Part shown: positions 31,473 through 41,429 of the stretch, in pieces
How positions within the stretch are numbered: position 1 is the stretch's first letter
Layout of the letters: every line of letters begins with the position of its first letter
From: Spongospora subterranea f. sp. subterranea
Taxonomy: Eukaryota > Endomyxa: Phytomyxea > Phytomyxea > Plasmodiophorida
DNA length: 43,244 nucleotides
NCBI GenBank assembly: GCA_049724395.1
Contig: JAUGWO010000280.1
Coordinates: forward strand, 1 to 43,244
Direction: 5' to 3'
The notes under the pieces: model-generated
Database searches by the model: none
Told to the model about the DNA's origin: nothing
What the model saw: only the letters and a program-made list of their open reading frames with translations
Translations under genes and position numbers: made by a program

Positions 31473-33173
31473 ATGGGCAAGTATAAAGTCTTGCAAAAGC
31501 TTGGGCAAGGGTCGTATGGGACTGTATTCCTCGTTCATGACAGCAAAGACGGCCGGCTGTTCGTGATGAAGAAGATTACGGTTTCCGGAATGTCAGCCAA
31601 CGAACTGGTTGACTGCAAGCGCGAAATCCAAATTCTGGCGATGCTGAAGCACCCGAATATCATCGGTTATCAGCGATCGTTCGTCAGGAGAGGGGCGCTG
31701 TGCATTGTTATGGATTATGCCGATAACGGAGACCTACATCGGATGATACATAAGCAGCGAAAAGTTCGCAAAGCTGGCGGTCCTGGGTTTCCTGAGACGC
31801 TGGTATTGGATCTGCTGGTGCAGGTGGCCCTTGGTTTACGCCACATACATCAGCACAAAATTCTTCACAGGTTGATATAGCCCGATCACGAGGGTGAACT
31901 GTTTCGACTGAACAAACCTTCTTTCCAGGGACTTGAAGACGCAGAACATTTTTCTAACCAAAGACGGGGGTGTTAGACTTGGGGATTTTGGAATATCGCG
32001 TGTCATGGCCAGTACCATGGATCAAGCCAAGACACTTGTCGGGACACCTTATTATTTGTCGCCTGAGATGGTCAATGGCCTTCCATATGACAGCAAGACT
32101 GATATGTGGTCGCTCGGAGTGGTTCTCTATGAAATGTGAGTCGCTTCGCGAGCGTTTTTTTTTTGAACAACATTGTGATTTTTCCTGCCAGGTTGACCTT
32201 GGAACATCCGTTTAATGCTGACAATTTACAAATGCTTGCATTACGGATTATCCAAGGAAACTACCCTCCTGTACCAACGTGCTATTCAGAGGACATTAAA
32301 GGCCTTTTATCCAGTCTACTGGACCAAAATCCAGCAACAAGGACGTCGATCGATCAGTGCCTTGCCCATCCATTATTATCTGCTCGGGCACTCCGTTTCT
32401 CGCAACCGATGGCTTCGCGGTTGACTCCAGAAAATTCCCTGGCCGGGGTGCCGTTCGAGGATCCTCAATCAACTGGGTCAGGGAATAGTTCTCCATCAGC
32501 TGGCACATCAGATCAACAGCTGGGAGTCGATTCGCAATGCCCTGCTGTCAGAAGAAAGAATCTCGTCCGCCGAGGGGACGGACGAGGAGACGGCGTAACT
32601 CACACACCAGCGTATCCTCAACAAGATGTATTGTATTTACGATTTCATTTCGCTGATGTTGACGTGCTGATCTGTTGATCAATGTTTAGGTAATGGTTAC
32701 GGATGTGAATGTGCAGCCTCCATCTCTTTGCGAATCCTCCACTTACCAAAGCGAAAGAACTGCACATCAGCGCACATCATCGACGATAGTTCACGACCCA
32801 TCGATGGGACCAAACAGCGAGCCCGATTGGAGCGGTGTGCAACGTCCTCAACACACAGAATCTAAGATCGACACTAGCTATTGCGCACAGCCAAGGAAAA
32901 AGTTTGTGCCTCAGCTGCGTGTTGATTCTCTGAACGTACTGACTCACTTTCTTTTATAGTAATGTGGCGATCGAATCCCGTGCGTATCAGATCAATATAT
33001 TACGTGGTCACCTTCAATCCAAACTCGGTGATCAGCTGTTAAATAACTTATTGGACGTGTTGAAGTCGGATTCCGATGACCTAATCAAAACTGCAAATGT
33101 CAGAAAGCTCATTGGATCACATCAAGAAGTTCTTCCGATTGTGCATACGTTGTTATACCTTGAGCAGCGTTAA
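31473..33173 (+). CDS. NEK (NIMA-related) Ser/Thr protein kinase
   Basis: Five exons splice in frame to 488 residues: 31473-31870, 31929-32135, 32192-32627, 32690-32901, 32960-33173 (introns 56-62 nt). The kinase domain fills residues about 4-265: [18 protein letters not shown] (glycine loop), FVMKKI (ATP lysine), [11 protein letters not shown] (catalytic loop, spanning intron 1), [29 protein letters not shown] and [19 protein letters not shown] and GTPYYLSPE are NEK hallmarks. A Ser/Pro/Gln-rich linker follows, then a C-terminal helical domain ([20 protein letters not shown] to [13 protein letters not shown]) like that in many protist NEKs. NEKs act in mitosis and in cilium or basal-body control, which fits the flagellar CFAP97 gene nearby. 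I start at ATG 31473; the upstream in-frame TTG is not used. Exon 4 boundaries are the least certain. Confidence 0.93.
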
Positions 33174-33376
33174 ATTCTATGATAGAAGGTCAATTTAATC
33201 TATAGACCTCTCCATAGCTAATAAACGTCTCATAATTTGGGTTTGCAACAAAAAAGTCTCCAAAACTATTGAAGTCCAACACTTATTCACTCGTGGGGGG
33301 CGTACACGACTGCCTTTTTGCATGTAGTCCCAGTCGAGAATGGCCATCGACACCGTTCAATAATTGTTATTTTCAA

Positions 33377-34108
33377 ATGCCTGTTTTTCCCAGCACCAAA
33401 AGCAAAGATAAGGACGAAGGCGCACTGTCGTCGACATTGATCGGTTTCGAGCTGGACAAGGCGCCGCAAGCCAAAGATGCCAAACCCGGTCTCCGACAGC
33501 CCAATCTGAAATGGATTGTCAATCGAGGGGATGGTTGGAGATATCGGCTTACTCAGTCCAACGCAAAAGCGAGCGTTCGGCACGTAGCTGTAGCGTGCTC
33601 AATGCTATTTTCTGCATTCATTATTGCCGTTACCTGCTTATCAGTATATTTTGCCAGCTGGGGGTGCAATGATTATGTCTCATGCCCTACCAAGTGTTCA
33701 TTCCTGCTGATATTGATTGTCCAAAGTGGGGTCCTGTGGATTTTGGCAGCGGCTTTGTTTCTAGCGGTGGCGCCACAATACCCTGCCAACTCCAATCTCG
33801 TAAATCTTCCTGCTATTTTGGGTTGGGCAATCATCATCGCCTACCATTGGATACTTTACGGGACGTACGTGAAGATCTCGAGCGATGTTTGTCATTCTAG
33901 GCAGCTTGAGAAGGCGTTCTCCATTGTCTTAGTCATGGGCCATGCGCTGCTGGGATTACCGAGCATGGCTACAGCTGTCTTGTGGAGACTTAACAAGAGG
34001 AAACCTCGCCAGGATTCTGTAGAGGAACTCACGCTATTTCAGGCGAACGATCAGAAGGTCGCCGCTCAACATGAAACAAACTCTCTCCTATTTAATTCTA
34101 AAGCCTAA
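33377..34108 (+). CDS. four-helix membrane protein, unidentified
   Basis: Starts at ATG 33377 (the open frame extends upstream without another ATG); 243 residues. Four hydrophobic segments lie at about residues 69-95 (HVAVACSMLFSAFIIAVTCL), 108-132, 142-165 and 182-205 (VLMG-type, with GHALLGLPSMATAVLW). Between helices 1 and 2 is a Cys-containing loop (GCNDYVSCPTKC) that may form disulphides on the outer or lumenal side. Both tails are polar; the N-terminal 68 residues contain KSKDKDEG and end in WIVNRGDGWRYR. I do not recognise the family; four-helix tetraspan-like topology is all I can claim. It lies 204 bp downstream of the NEK gene on the same strand. Confidence 0.65.
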   Translation: MPVFPSTKSKDKDEGALSSTLIGFELDKAPQAKDAKPGLRQPNLKWIVNRGDGWRYRLTQSNAKASVRHVAVACSMLFSAFIIAVTCLSVYFASWGCNDYVSCPTKCSFLLILIVQSGVLWILAAALFLAVAPQYPANSNLVNLPAILGWAIIIAYHWILYGTYVKISSDVCHSRQLEKAFSIVLVMGHALLGLPSMATAVLWRLNKRKPRQDSVEELTLFQANDQKVAAQHETNSLLFNSKA

Positions 34109-34392
34109 CGACAGCCTACCCCAATTATACATTGCATATATTAATATACTGATTTTCGCTTTAATGAAGATAGAAAGCTAACAATAGTGCGCCTAAACAC
34201 AGCTTCGTTCATGTAGAAGCTGCAATTAATAGCGCACTGATAGGTGTCTGATGGATCCGAGAAGATGGATAATCCGCAGGAACACAACGCCGGGAAATGC
34301 TCCCCTGACGCTTTTAACTCAGCGAGTAATGACTTTGTTGCAGTTCTACAGGGGAAACGCTGAGAAGATTTGGATTATAACGACAGGTCTTC

Positions 34393-35578
34393 TTACTCGC
34401 CCATTTGATTGCGCCTTCTACTAGGTATCTCCTTTGTTGGTCGATTCATGAAACGAACCTCCTCGCCATATCGTTTGATTCTCATCTGTCTGGTTTCCTA
34501 ATCAATTATCAGTTAGAATGCGTCTCGTAGAGATTTTTGACAATTGGATTATTGATTCATGGAACTTACGTTGGATATTGCTCCATGATCATCGACTGAG
34601 AGGCGCTGGACTCCATCCGCATCATCAGAGCAAGTTCCAGTTCTAGTTTCGCTGACAGCTGAATCATGATCGGTGTTATGGACTTGGAGCTTCATCGCTG
34701 TCGAAGAAGCATTGACCCGATTAATCGCTAGCATCTCATCTCGCACTCTGTTCCTTTCCTGCTTCATCTCCCACTACAAGTTCTTGGTAAACAAACAGAA
34801 ATTGCAGGGCCAGCCGTTTAGTACATTTCGTATCAGTGCTCCAAATTGAGCCTGTTCGTGTTTGGTAAAGCTGACATCGCGATTATCGCACCCCAAATGA
34901 AGAGGGATGCGTGCCCAAAATGCTGCGTTGCTCTTGGTAGGGTTGCTTTTCTTCAGGGTTATTGAATCAGCAAAAGCTGAACTGGACTCCTCTCGATATT
35001 TGGTGGTCGACGGCGGCTTCTTTCTGAATGAACATAAATGCCTTCTTATCATTTCCGATTCTGCAATGACCTACAACACCCTCAGAAGTTGAAAATTGAA
35101 AAAATAGGGACAGTACCACCTTGTCCTTTTGCCTATACAACGCAGGTTGGCTTGCCGATGCAACTTGGGAGGCGCGAATTGCGCACAACTCTGACGTCTT
35201 GGACTGGGAATCATGCATATATTGGTTGAGATTGGATTGCTAAGTCAAGCGCTGAGAATTTTCGGAATCACAATTCTATCAACTACGTACAACTACGTTC
35301 TCTCGATCCGCCCTCTTTGCCTTTTCCAGAGTTTTCCTAGCGTGAACTCGGCGCGCCGTTGTCTTTCGGAACTGCTCCAATTTGTCCTGCTCGTTTTTGC
35401 GCTGAATTTGTGATTCTCGTTGGATTGCTTCTGCTTCAGCTATCATATGGTGGCGGGCAGTTGGCAGGTACTTATCGTCAACGTGTTTCAACGCCCTCGC
35501 ATGTATCGACGTCAGCGGGGCATTACATTCTGGGTTCGATATTCGCCAGTCGGCGACTGCCAATGTGCCGCCATCCAT
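34393..35578 (-). CDS. basic multi-exon protein, unidentified
   Basis: Minus-strand gene inferred from consistent splicing. Exon 1 starts at ATG 35578 (MDGGTLAVADWRISNPE) and holds a long charged helix (EAIQRESQIQRKNEQDKLEQ, then RKTLEKAKRADREN). An intron of about 90 nt leads to an exon with SELCAIRASQVASASQPALY. A 48-nt intron (GTGGTAC to TTGTAG) leads to VIAESEMIRRHLCSFRKKP and SNAAFWARIPLHLG; a 51-nt intron (GTACTAA to TTGTAG) leads to WEMKQERNRVRDEMLAINR; and an intron (GTAAGT to GATTAG) leads to a last exon ETRQMRIKRYGEEVRFMNRP ending at 34393. No domain is recognised. The charged, coiled-coil-like style is common in flagellar or basal-body proteins, which is only a guess. The first intron and the start are the weak points; upstream in-frame codons could extend it. 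Confidence 0.5.
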
Positions 35579-35963
35579 GGGAGGACACGACCACAACCGA
35601 CGCAAATAGAAATTGAGCGAGATTGGAACAAGGGACCAGATGCAATGACTGTGACAGAGAGTAACAGCAGACGGTAATGTGTTCTTAGTGCTGTGCACCA
35701 GAGAAGGATACGTCACATGGACCACGACTATTATTACCAACCCACTCAGCAATCGCTTGGGTAATGCCAACACGAAGCCTGACCACCGAGGATGATCAAA
35801 TGCAGAGACCAGCAAAGATGACCATATATTGGGGAATTCTGAAACCAAGGCAAGAAATTATCTTAGAAAACGATACCGGTCGAAAAACACGTTGGTTATG
35901 CTCAGTGGGTCGTTTTCGCGGGAGCCGTTTGGCAGGGTATGGAACTGGCAAAAAAAATAAGAA
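35579..35963. other. intergenic, nothing recognised
   Basis: It holds the upstream flank of the minus-strand gene and the downstream flank of the tRNA. The open frame 35764-35982 (plus) runs into the tRNA and is not credible. Confidence 0.3.
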
Positions 35964-36047
35964 TGCACTCGACGGGATTTGAACCCGCGCCTTCTTTCAA
36001 AGACCACCGCCTAAAGGTGGCGCCTTAGACCGCTCGGCCACAAGTGC
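35964..36047 (-). tRNA. tRNA-Leu(UAG)
   Basis: On the minus strand an 84-nt cloverleaf can be folded: acceptor GCACTTG pairs with CGAGTGC plus discriminator A, D arm GCC/GGC, anticodon stem CCACC/GGTGG with loop TTTAGGC giving anticodon UAG, a class II long variable arm, and T arm with TTCAAAT loop. It decodes CUA. No intron. A and B box sequences (GTGGCCGAGCGG, GGTTCAAATCC) fit an internal Pol III promoter. A/T-rich tract (TTATTTTTTTT) just downstream serves as the Pol III terminator. Confidence 0.97.
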
Positions 36048-36468
36048 AGTTATATGAATCCGGAACTGACTACTGTAGTTCTACACTTCATGCAAGCAAC
36101 ATTAACGGAAGGTGATGCTCAACAACCTCGACTTCTCCACGGAGCAAACTGGCCGAGGGTATTGGAAGAAATCATGTCTATCATCGCGGGCTAAGATAGT
36201 CTTCAAGTAAACTCGCAAGGTTTTCGCCCCTAGCCTCAAAGTCGCCTGCTTATGCCTTCACGTCGATGACAACGTGGTATGTACGCCGATCACGGACCGG
36301 CTCGGCAAGCAAACGATTCCTGGTGCCACAGTCGCGGATGACAAATATGGAGACGACAGTTGGTCAACTTCACGATACACATGGCAAAAAATAGAGAAGG
36401 TCAGCATAAATGATGAATGAAAGTTTGCGGAAACTGTAAAATAAATAAACCAGAAGAAATTCGCTATT
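36048..36468. other. intergenic, nothing recognised
   Basis: No gene or repeat is evident. It lies between the tRNA and the 3' end of the secreted-protein gene. Confidence 0.35.
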
Positions 36469-37809
36469 TTATTTATGGCGAAGACAGCGTACAAGACCGT
36501 GGCGGACACCGGGATTATGGTATAAATGAGCCCTTAATCCAGAAATTTTGGGGGGAGCGTCATGATGATCAGCTGTCTCAATCACTTCGCTCATGAGTGT
36601 CAAAACAAGCGCAAGCTGTTGATTGAGACCGGCTTGAATTTTTGGATATTTTTCCGAGCGAGGCTCCAGATTGACCTCACTTTTGCTCAGAATCTCAGCC
36701 TTCAAGAATTCCATATATTGGTATCGACGAATACCACACATGTCTATCAGTTTCACACATGCATTCCACACCATCGACAAAAGAGGATGATGATAAGAAT
36801 GGAAATATGCAGTTCGAAATGAAATCGACATGATTGAAAATGTTTCTTCAACCCAGGGCGAGAACTGTAATTGACCGAAATTTGTGATGGGAGAAATTTG
36901 TGGTGAAGAAACGTACTCGTACATCAGTTTTAAGTCCTTATCAAATTTGTCAACAGGCGTCTCATCAACATTGTTGCCATCATAATTTCCCACTATAAAT
37001 TCCGCAATCTCCCTTGTTTGAGGTGTCAATACAACTTCATGGTCTGGAAGGCGATCGTCGATGTGTTGAAGGTATTTTCCAATGGCGATCACGGCGCCAT
37101 CTCGGATATCAGACCAACTCGCATTCGGTGTTTGTTTGTTCCTTCTGACGTTGACGAAAGTTTCAAGGGCCATGAGTGGTACTCTCGACGCCACTTTGCG
37201 ATGAGAGCAATAAAATACTGCTTGGGGACAAAAATCAGACGCAACAATAACGGGTGTGACTTGTACTTTGGAAATACCAGGATTACCCATGTTGTTGATT
37301 ACGTTTTGACCCGTCTTGCGATTTTTTAGGAAACGGTCTATCGATCGATGGATTGCGTTTGGAACGAACTTTTTTTTTTTAGAGCCAGAAACAACATTGA
37401 GAAAGCGGTTGTTGTTGTTCGGAAAGTAACCTACGTTGCTATGACCTTGAAAGTTAATGACAGTTGAGCGGGCGCCACCTTCCAACATTGAACTGAACGA
37501 TAATTGGCCATTTCGTTGACGGCATACCATTCTGCGACTTGTCGTCGACGGACATGATGCAGTACCATATGCTGGACTTTGAGAAAATAGATTTGAAGAT
37601 TCCTTAGGATCACATATAGCTGTTTTGTCAAGAGTTAGATCGAAGAAAGGGATATCGCGCGAGGTTTGATCACTGCTTTCAGTCGAAGAAGCACCAATGT
37701 GTGAAGATGAAGAGAGTCTCAATTCCAAGTCTGGTTGATTCGACAAATCGTTGTCATTGGTCGAGTAGGCAGCTGATGACAGAAGGAATAAAAGGAGACA
37801 CCAGATCAT
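36469..37809 (-). CDS. predicted secreted protein, unidentified
   Basis: Intronless, 446 residues. The N-terminus is a strong signal peptide (MIWCLLLFLLSSAAYS) with likely cleavage after a small residue near 15-17, so the protein is exported. No membrane helix follows. A Ser-rich, acidic segment (SSSSHIGASSTESSDQTS) is followed by a mixed region with SGSKKKKFVP, FCPQAVFYC, and a C-terminal half that looks helical (TREIAEFIVGNYDGNNVDET, LLSMVWNACVKLIDMCGIRR). Five to seven Cys residues could form disulphides. I do not recognise the family. In a parasite it would be a candidate effector, but that is inference from the signal peptide alone. The gene is divergent from a possible first exon at 37988. 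Confidence 0.75.
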   Translation of the reverse strand: MIWCLLLFLLSSAAYSTNDNDLSNQPDLELRLSSSSHIGASSTESSDQTSRDIPFFDLTLDKTAICDPKESSNLFSQSPAYGTASCPSTTSRRMVCRQRNGQLSFSSMLEGGARSTVINFQGHSNVGYFPNNNNRFLNVVSGSKKKKFVPNAIHRSIDRFLKNRKTGQNVINNMGNPGISKVQVTPVIVASDFCPQAVFYCSHRKVASRVPLMALETFVNVRRNKQTPNASWSDIRDGAVIAIGKYLQHIDDRLPDHEVVLTPQTREIAEFIVGNYDGNNVDETPVDKFDKDLKLMYEYVSSPQISPITNFGQLQFSPWVEETFSIMSISFRTAYFHSYHHPLLSMVWNACVKLIDMCGIRRYQYMEFLKAEILSKSEVNLEPRSEKYPKIQAGLNQQLALVLTLMSEVIETADHHDAPPKISGLRAHLYHNPGVRHGLVRCLRHK

Positions 37810-37987
37810 ATCGATTAAAACTGGCGAAATGACCCGTTCATTAACACCTCGGAGTCCGTGTGCGGAGTTTTACACTTCCGCACTCGGTCTGCGATGACTG
37901 TGCGTTAGATGGCAATATTATCGCGTATAGTCTAGTCCCGGACATCTTAACTCGACAATTTGCCCACGGAGAAACTGCCAATTTTGA

Positions 37988-38151
37988 TGCAGAGTAGACC
38001 AACAGAGGTAGAAATAGGTATATCGAAACATACTTCTGTAGATTTTGGCGAGATCGACAAATCTATGTCTCAAAATTCAAGATTTTACAGTTATCAAGGA
38101 AGTTTTAGCGAATTGAAAATGGACAAAAATGAGGCTTTTGGCTACCGTAAG
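37988..38151 (+). CDS. possible first exon of a gene split by the MULE
   Basis: A plus-strand frame with ATG at 37988 reads 54 codons (MQSRPTEVEIGISKHTSVDF to FSELKMDKNEAFGYRK) up to the point where the MULE is inserted. In the presumed empty site the sequence would read AAG|GTAAAAC, a plausible splice donor, with the donor lying in and just after the target duplication. I found no clear second exon to the right of the element. It is divergent from the secreted protein gene. It may be only a chance frame. Confidence 0.25.
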
Positions 38152-38152
38152 G
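38144..38152 (+). repeat. MULE target site duplication, left (ACCGTAAGG)
   Basis: A 9-bp direct repeat, identical to 41275-41283 on the other side of the element. Nine bp is the usual duplication made by Mutator-like transposases. Confidence 0.95.
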
Positions 38153-38250
38153 CGGTGGTGTCTTCTCTCCCCGCGGGGAGAGATTCCAGTCTCTCCACTC
38201 CAAAACCTTATGTACAGTCACAAATTAGTGATAATTAGTGAGTGACTGTA
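38153..38250 (+). repeat. MULE terminal inverted repeat, left (98 bp)
   Basis: Matches the reverse complement of the right TIR base for base by eye, except that the right one carries 26 extra bases near the outer end. The outer part holds the GC-rich palindrome CTCTCCCCGCGGGGAGAG; the inner end is TTAGTGAGTGACTGTA, next to the short inverted motif TACAGTCAC. These are likely transposase sites. Confidence 0.93.
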
Positions 38251-38292
38251 TAAGGTGACATCTGTCGTATCTTGTAAGAGGGATACTGCAAA

Positions 38293-40938
38293 ATGTGGTT
38301 ATCTTCGATTTTTCGACGATCGTCCGAGACTGTTCGGGTTGATGGCAATGTTCCAACTCCAACTTGTCTTGACCAAGATGTAAATCCTGACGATCGTGTT
38401 GAGGCTGGTGACGATCCCTCGTATGAACTTGTTGAAATGGGGTGTGTCGATGATGTTCAAGATGGTGTTGAGTGTCCATCGCAAACCATAGCTTCGCATA
38501 AATGCATCGCGGTCGGTTCGCGCTTTGCCACATGTGAAGTCATGCTGTCCACTGTGAAGGAACTTTCGCGTTCCATCGGATTCCGGGTTGGCGTTAACCC
38601 ACACTTTTTCACCAAGGATAATCCCCATCCGATCCATGGCCCGGGCGTTAAAATCTGGCAGCGAGGAAACATCTATTGCACATTCAAGGATCCCGTTGTC
38701 AAAACGGAAAAAAGAGGGATCAAGTCAACTTGTACTTGGTCAATTGGTTTTACTTTTGATAGACTCTCGTCAGATTACAATATCACGAGCAGCTGCCAAG
38801 ACCACAATCATGAGATTGATAATTGTAATATAACTCCCGTCGGTGGACTGAAACAAGTAACTCTTGACGTGGATCTGAATGCAAGCGAGCGTGAATTAAT
38901 TCATAGTTTTGCTCGCTACAATTTACCTTTATCTAAGGTAATCGTTGTTTTGCACTTCTAGAGTAAATAAGATTACTGAAAGCTCATCCAATCAGGTTAG
39001 GGAAATTTTGGAGGGATCAAATCCTGGTAAAACGTATTCGACTGGCCTTTTGTCCAGGTCAATCCGACGCGGGAAAGAATTACATTTCGGCAAAGATCCG
39101 GATTGTATGACCAAGTTCATGGAAGCGGGCTATGATCTTCGGGCTGCTGGAGGTGTTTTTAAGTATGCTATAGACATGTCGCAGCGTTTATCAACTGTTT
39201 ATTTGCAGGTGTTAATCATCAGTGTTTCGTTATCTCATCATTTTGCTTACCCTATGGTTCAGACTGTTCAAATGTCGCAATACGCCACAGTTTATGGCGA
39301 CTTCACAATCGTTGATGGTACCCATAACACCACCGCATACAACTTGAAGTTGATGCCGTTTACCAATGTTGATTGCCTGGGCAAGTGTGTCATCAGTGGC
39401 GTCCTGCTCGACGAATCAGAGAACACTGCAACAGTTTCTGAGGCTTTGCGTCTATTCAGACTTGCTGTTCCCGGAGCAACTTTGATGACTGATGGGGGAT
39501 CTGCGTATCCAGGTGCTGCATCGACAGCCGGTATGCTTCACATTCTATGCAGTTATCACTTCCAACAAGAAGTATTTTCGTCCTGTGGCGGTCTCGGCTC
39601 AATGTCAGACCTCTTTAAAAAGGATGCGATGGCACTTATATATTCGTCATTTTCGACTGAGGAACATTTCTCTGAATATTACAAGTCGTGCATTGATCGA
39701 TATGCTTCATATGCATCTGCCTCCAGTTGCCTGCACAATATATTGAAGTCAAAAACCAAGGTTTGCAGATTGTTCACTGGTAAGTTTGATGATATATGTT
39801 AAGGATTTGTCGCAAAGCATGACGAATTTGATAATGTACAGGGCGGGTCTTCACTTGCAGTCAAGTTGCGTCACAACGGGGAGAGAGTGTGAATTCCATC
39901 ATAAAAGAGAAGGGCGTTAAAAAAAAGGAGCTGCGTTCGTTTAATCTGTATCAGTTATGGCAGCATTTGAGCAACCAGTTCAACAGAATGGAAGCCCGAT
40001 CGCTCGACATAATCTGCGACCTTATCCGCAGCAAAAAGAAATGGAGCACGTTCGTCGACAACATGTGGCAAGAACAATATCGCAAAGCTGTCGATCTTCC
40101 GCTGGCGGAATTGGCCGTTGATTGTGATTTTGATTGGCGAGTGCTTTCCTCGGACCAGACTGTATCACATTTGGTGGTACTTGAAGATGATCGCCTGGGG
40201 GGCATTCCATCCTGCAACTGTGCTTGTTTTATTTCTAGCCTAGTTCCTTGTGCTGGCATCTGCGTTGTTTTCAGCCGCATCGATGCAAGTCTATTTCATG
40301 AGGCAAATCTTCACCGACGCTGGCGTCTGGAATATCATCCACTGTACACGAAAGCTTTAGAGAAGTTAAACTTGATTCATCCCAAAGGAACTGAGGAACC
40401 TTCCCCAGAAACAATGGTTCCGGGATATTCGCAATCACATCTTGATATTACCGCATATCAGAGTGTCCTGTATCCTGCCAAGGCAGACGTTCGATATTCT
40501 AAGATTAATAATTTATGGAAATCAATCGAACCATATGCGATTAGCAACGAGCATACATACCGGTTGCTCACTGTGAATCTGCTGGAATTTCGCAACAGTT
40601 TGCATGGCGATGGAAGGGCAGCCTTTCTTCAACCTGAACATGTACCTGCAGTGGCGTCTCTAAGTGTTCCAGTGCTACCCCCTAGTAAAAGAGGCAGGGG
40701 TTCGGATGATATCAACAGGTACTGTATGGGCTTGTATAAGAGACCAGAAAACGCAAACAATGTTGCTGTATTTAAGTGGTTGATTTTCAACAGATCATCT
40801 TTAAGTCGGCGTAAGAATGGCAAATGTTCGGCGTGCGTCAAGGCTGGTGCTGTTCCAGTCGACAATCATCGGGCGGGTAGTAGTAAATGCCCATTACGAG
40901 CCCCGTGTGCATCTTTAACATCTATTGTTCTGGAATAA
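38293..40938 (+). CDS. MULE transposase
   Basis: Four exons splice in frame to 823 residues: 38293-38937, 38996-39208, 39263-39779, 39842-40938 (introns 58, 54 and 62 nt, host-like size). The N-terminal half has a WRKY/FAR1-like zinc-binding look (STCTWSIGFTF to SSCQDHNHEID, Cys then HNH). The DDE core is MSQYATVYGDFTIVDGTHNT (first Asp), LMTDGGSAYPGA (second Asp) and the CSYHF C-x2-H motif. A SWIM-type finger follows (CNCACFISSLVPCAGIC), but Gly stands where the last His is usual. A C-terminal C-x2-C...H...C cluster (CSACVKAGAVPVDNH, then KCPLRAPC) resembles a zinc knuckle. It catalyses cut-and-paste movement of the element. The protein looks whole; the SWIM change is the only oddity. Confidence 0.9.
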
Positions 40939-41150
40939 AAATGTGGTTGATCAAATCGACAAAATTCTACAGAACGCGTAAATTATTTTGAGAGATCCAA
41001 CACGAAATCAAATGTAAAGAACTGAGAGCCAATCTCATTGGTGGAGGGTTCAATTATGCGTTAGACTTTAGACTCATAGCTGTAGTTCTCGCCGGGAAAA
41101 TATTCATCGTTGTTGAGATGGTTGCCAGACTTCCTCCAACCTTCTACCGG

Positions 41151-41274
41151 TACAGTCACTCACTAATTATCACTAATTTGTGACTGTACATAAGGTTTTG
41201 GAGTGGAGAGACTGGAATCTCTCCCCGCGGGGAGAAAACCCCGTCTCTCCCCGCGGGGAGAGAAGACACCACCG
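41151..41274 (-). repeat. MULE terminal inverted repeat, right (124 bp)
   Basis: Longer than the left TIR by 26 bp: the outer palindrome block CTCTCCCCGCGGGGAGA is present twice, separated by GACGGGGTTTT. The rest matches the left TIR. Confidence 0.93.
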
Positions 41275-41283
41275 ACCGTAAGG
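41275..41283 (+). repeat. MULE target site duplication, right (ACCGTAAGG)
   Basis: Identical to 38144-38152. Confidence 0.95.
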
Positions 41284-41429
41284 TAAAACAACAAAAAAGT
41301 GTATGTGCGCACTTTTTCTTTATGTATTGTTGTTTTCGGGAGAAATGAAATTCGCGACGAAAACTGCGTCACTTGTCCGGGCTGCGCTGAAATTTCGCAG
41401 CACTGCATTTGGCAATCCACATCCTGTAC

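Larger units (their letters stand above)
38153..41274 (+). mobile_element. complete Mutator-like element (MULE), 3,122 bp
   Basis: It has terminal inverted repeats at both ends (38153-38250 and 41151-41274), flanking 9-bp direct repeats ACCGTAAGG, and one spliced transposase gene. The ends begin CGGTGGTGTCTTCTCTCCCC. The near-perfect match of the two TIRs and the open transposase frame point to a recent insertion. It resembles in protein the decayed fragments in both palindrome arms, which belong to an older member of the same superfamily. Confidence 0.95.

Noticed and set aside
33269-33376. Upstream extension of the four-helix protein
   Set aside because: The extension has no ATG; the first ATG is at 33377.
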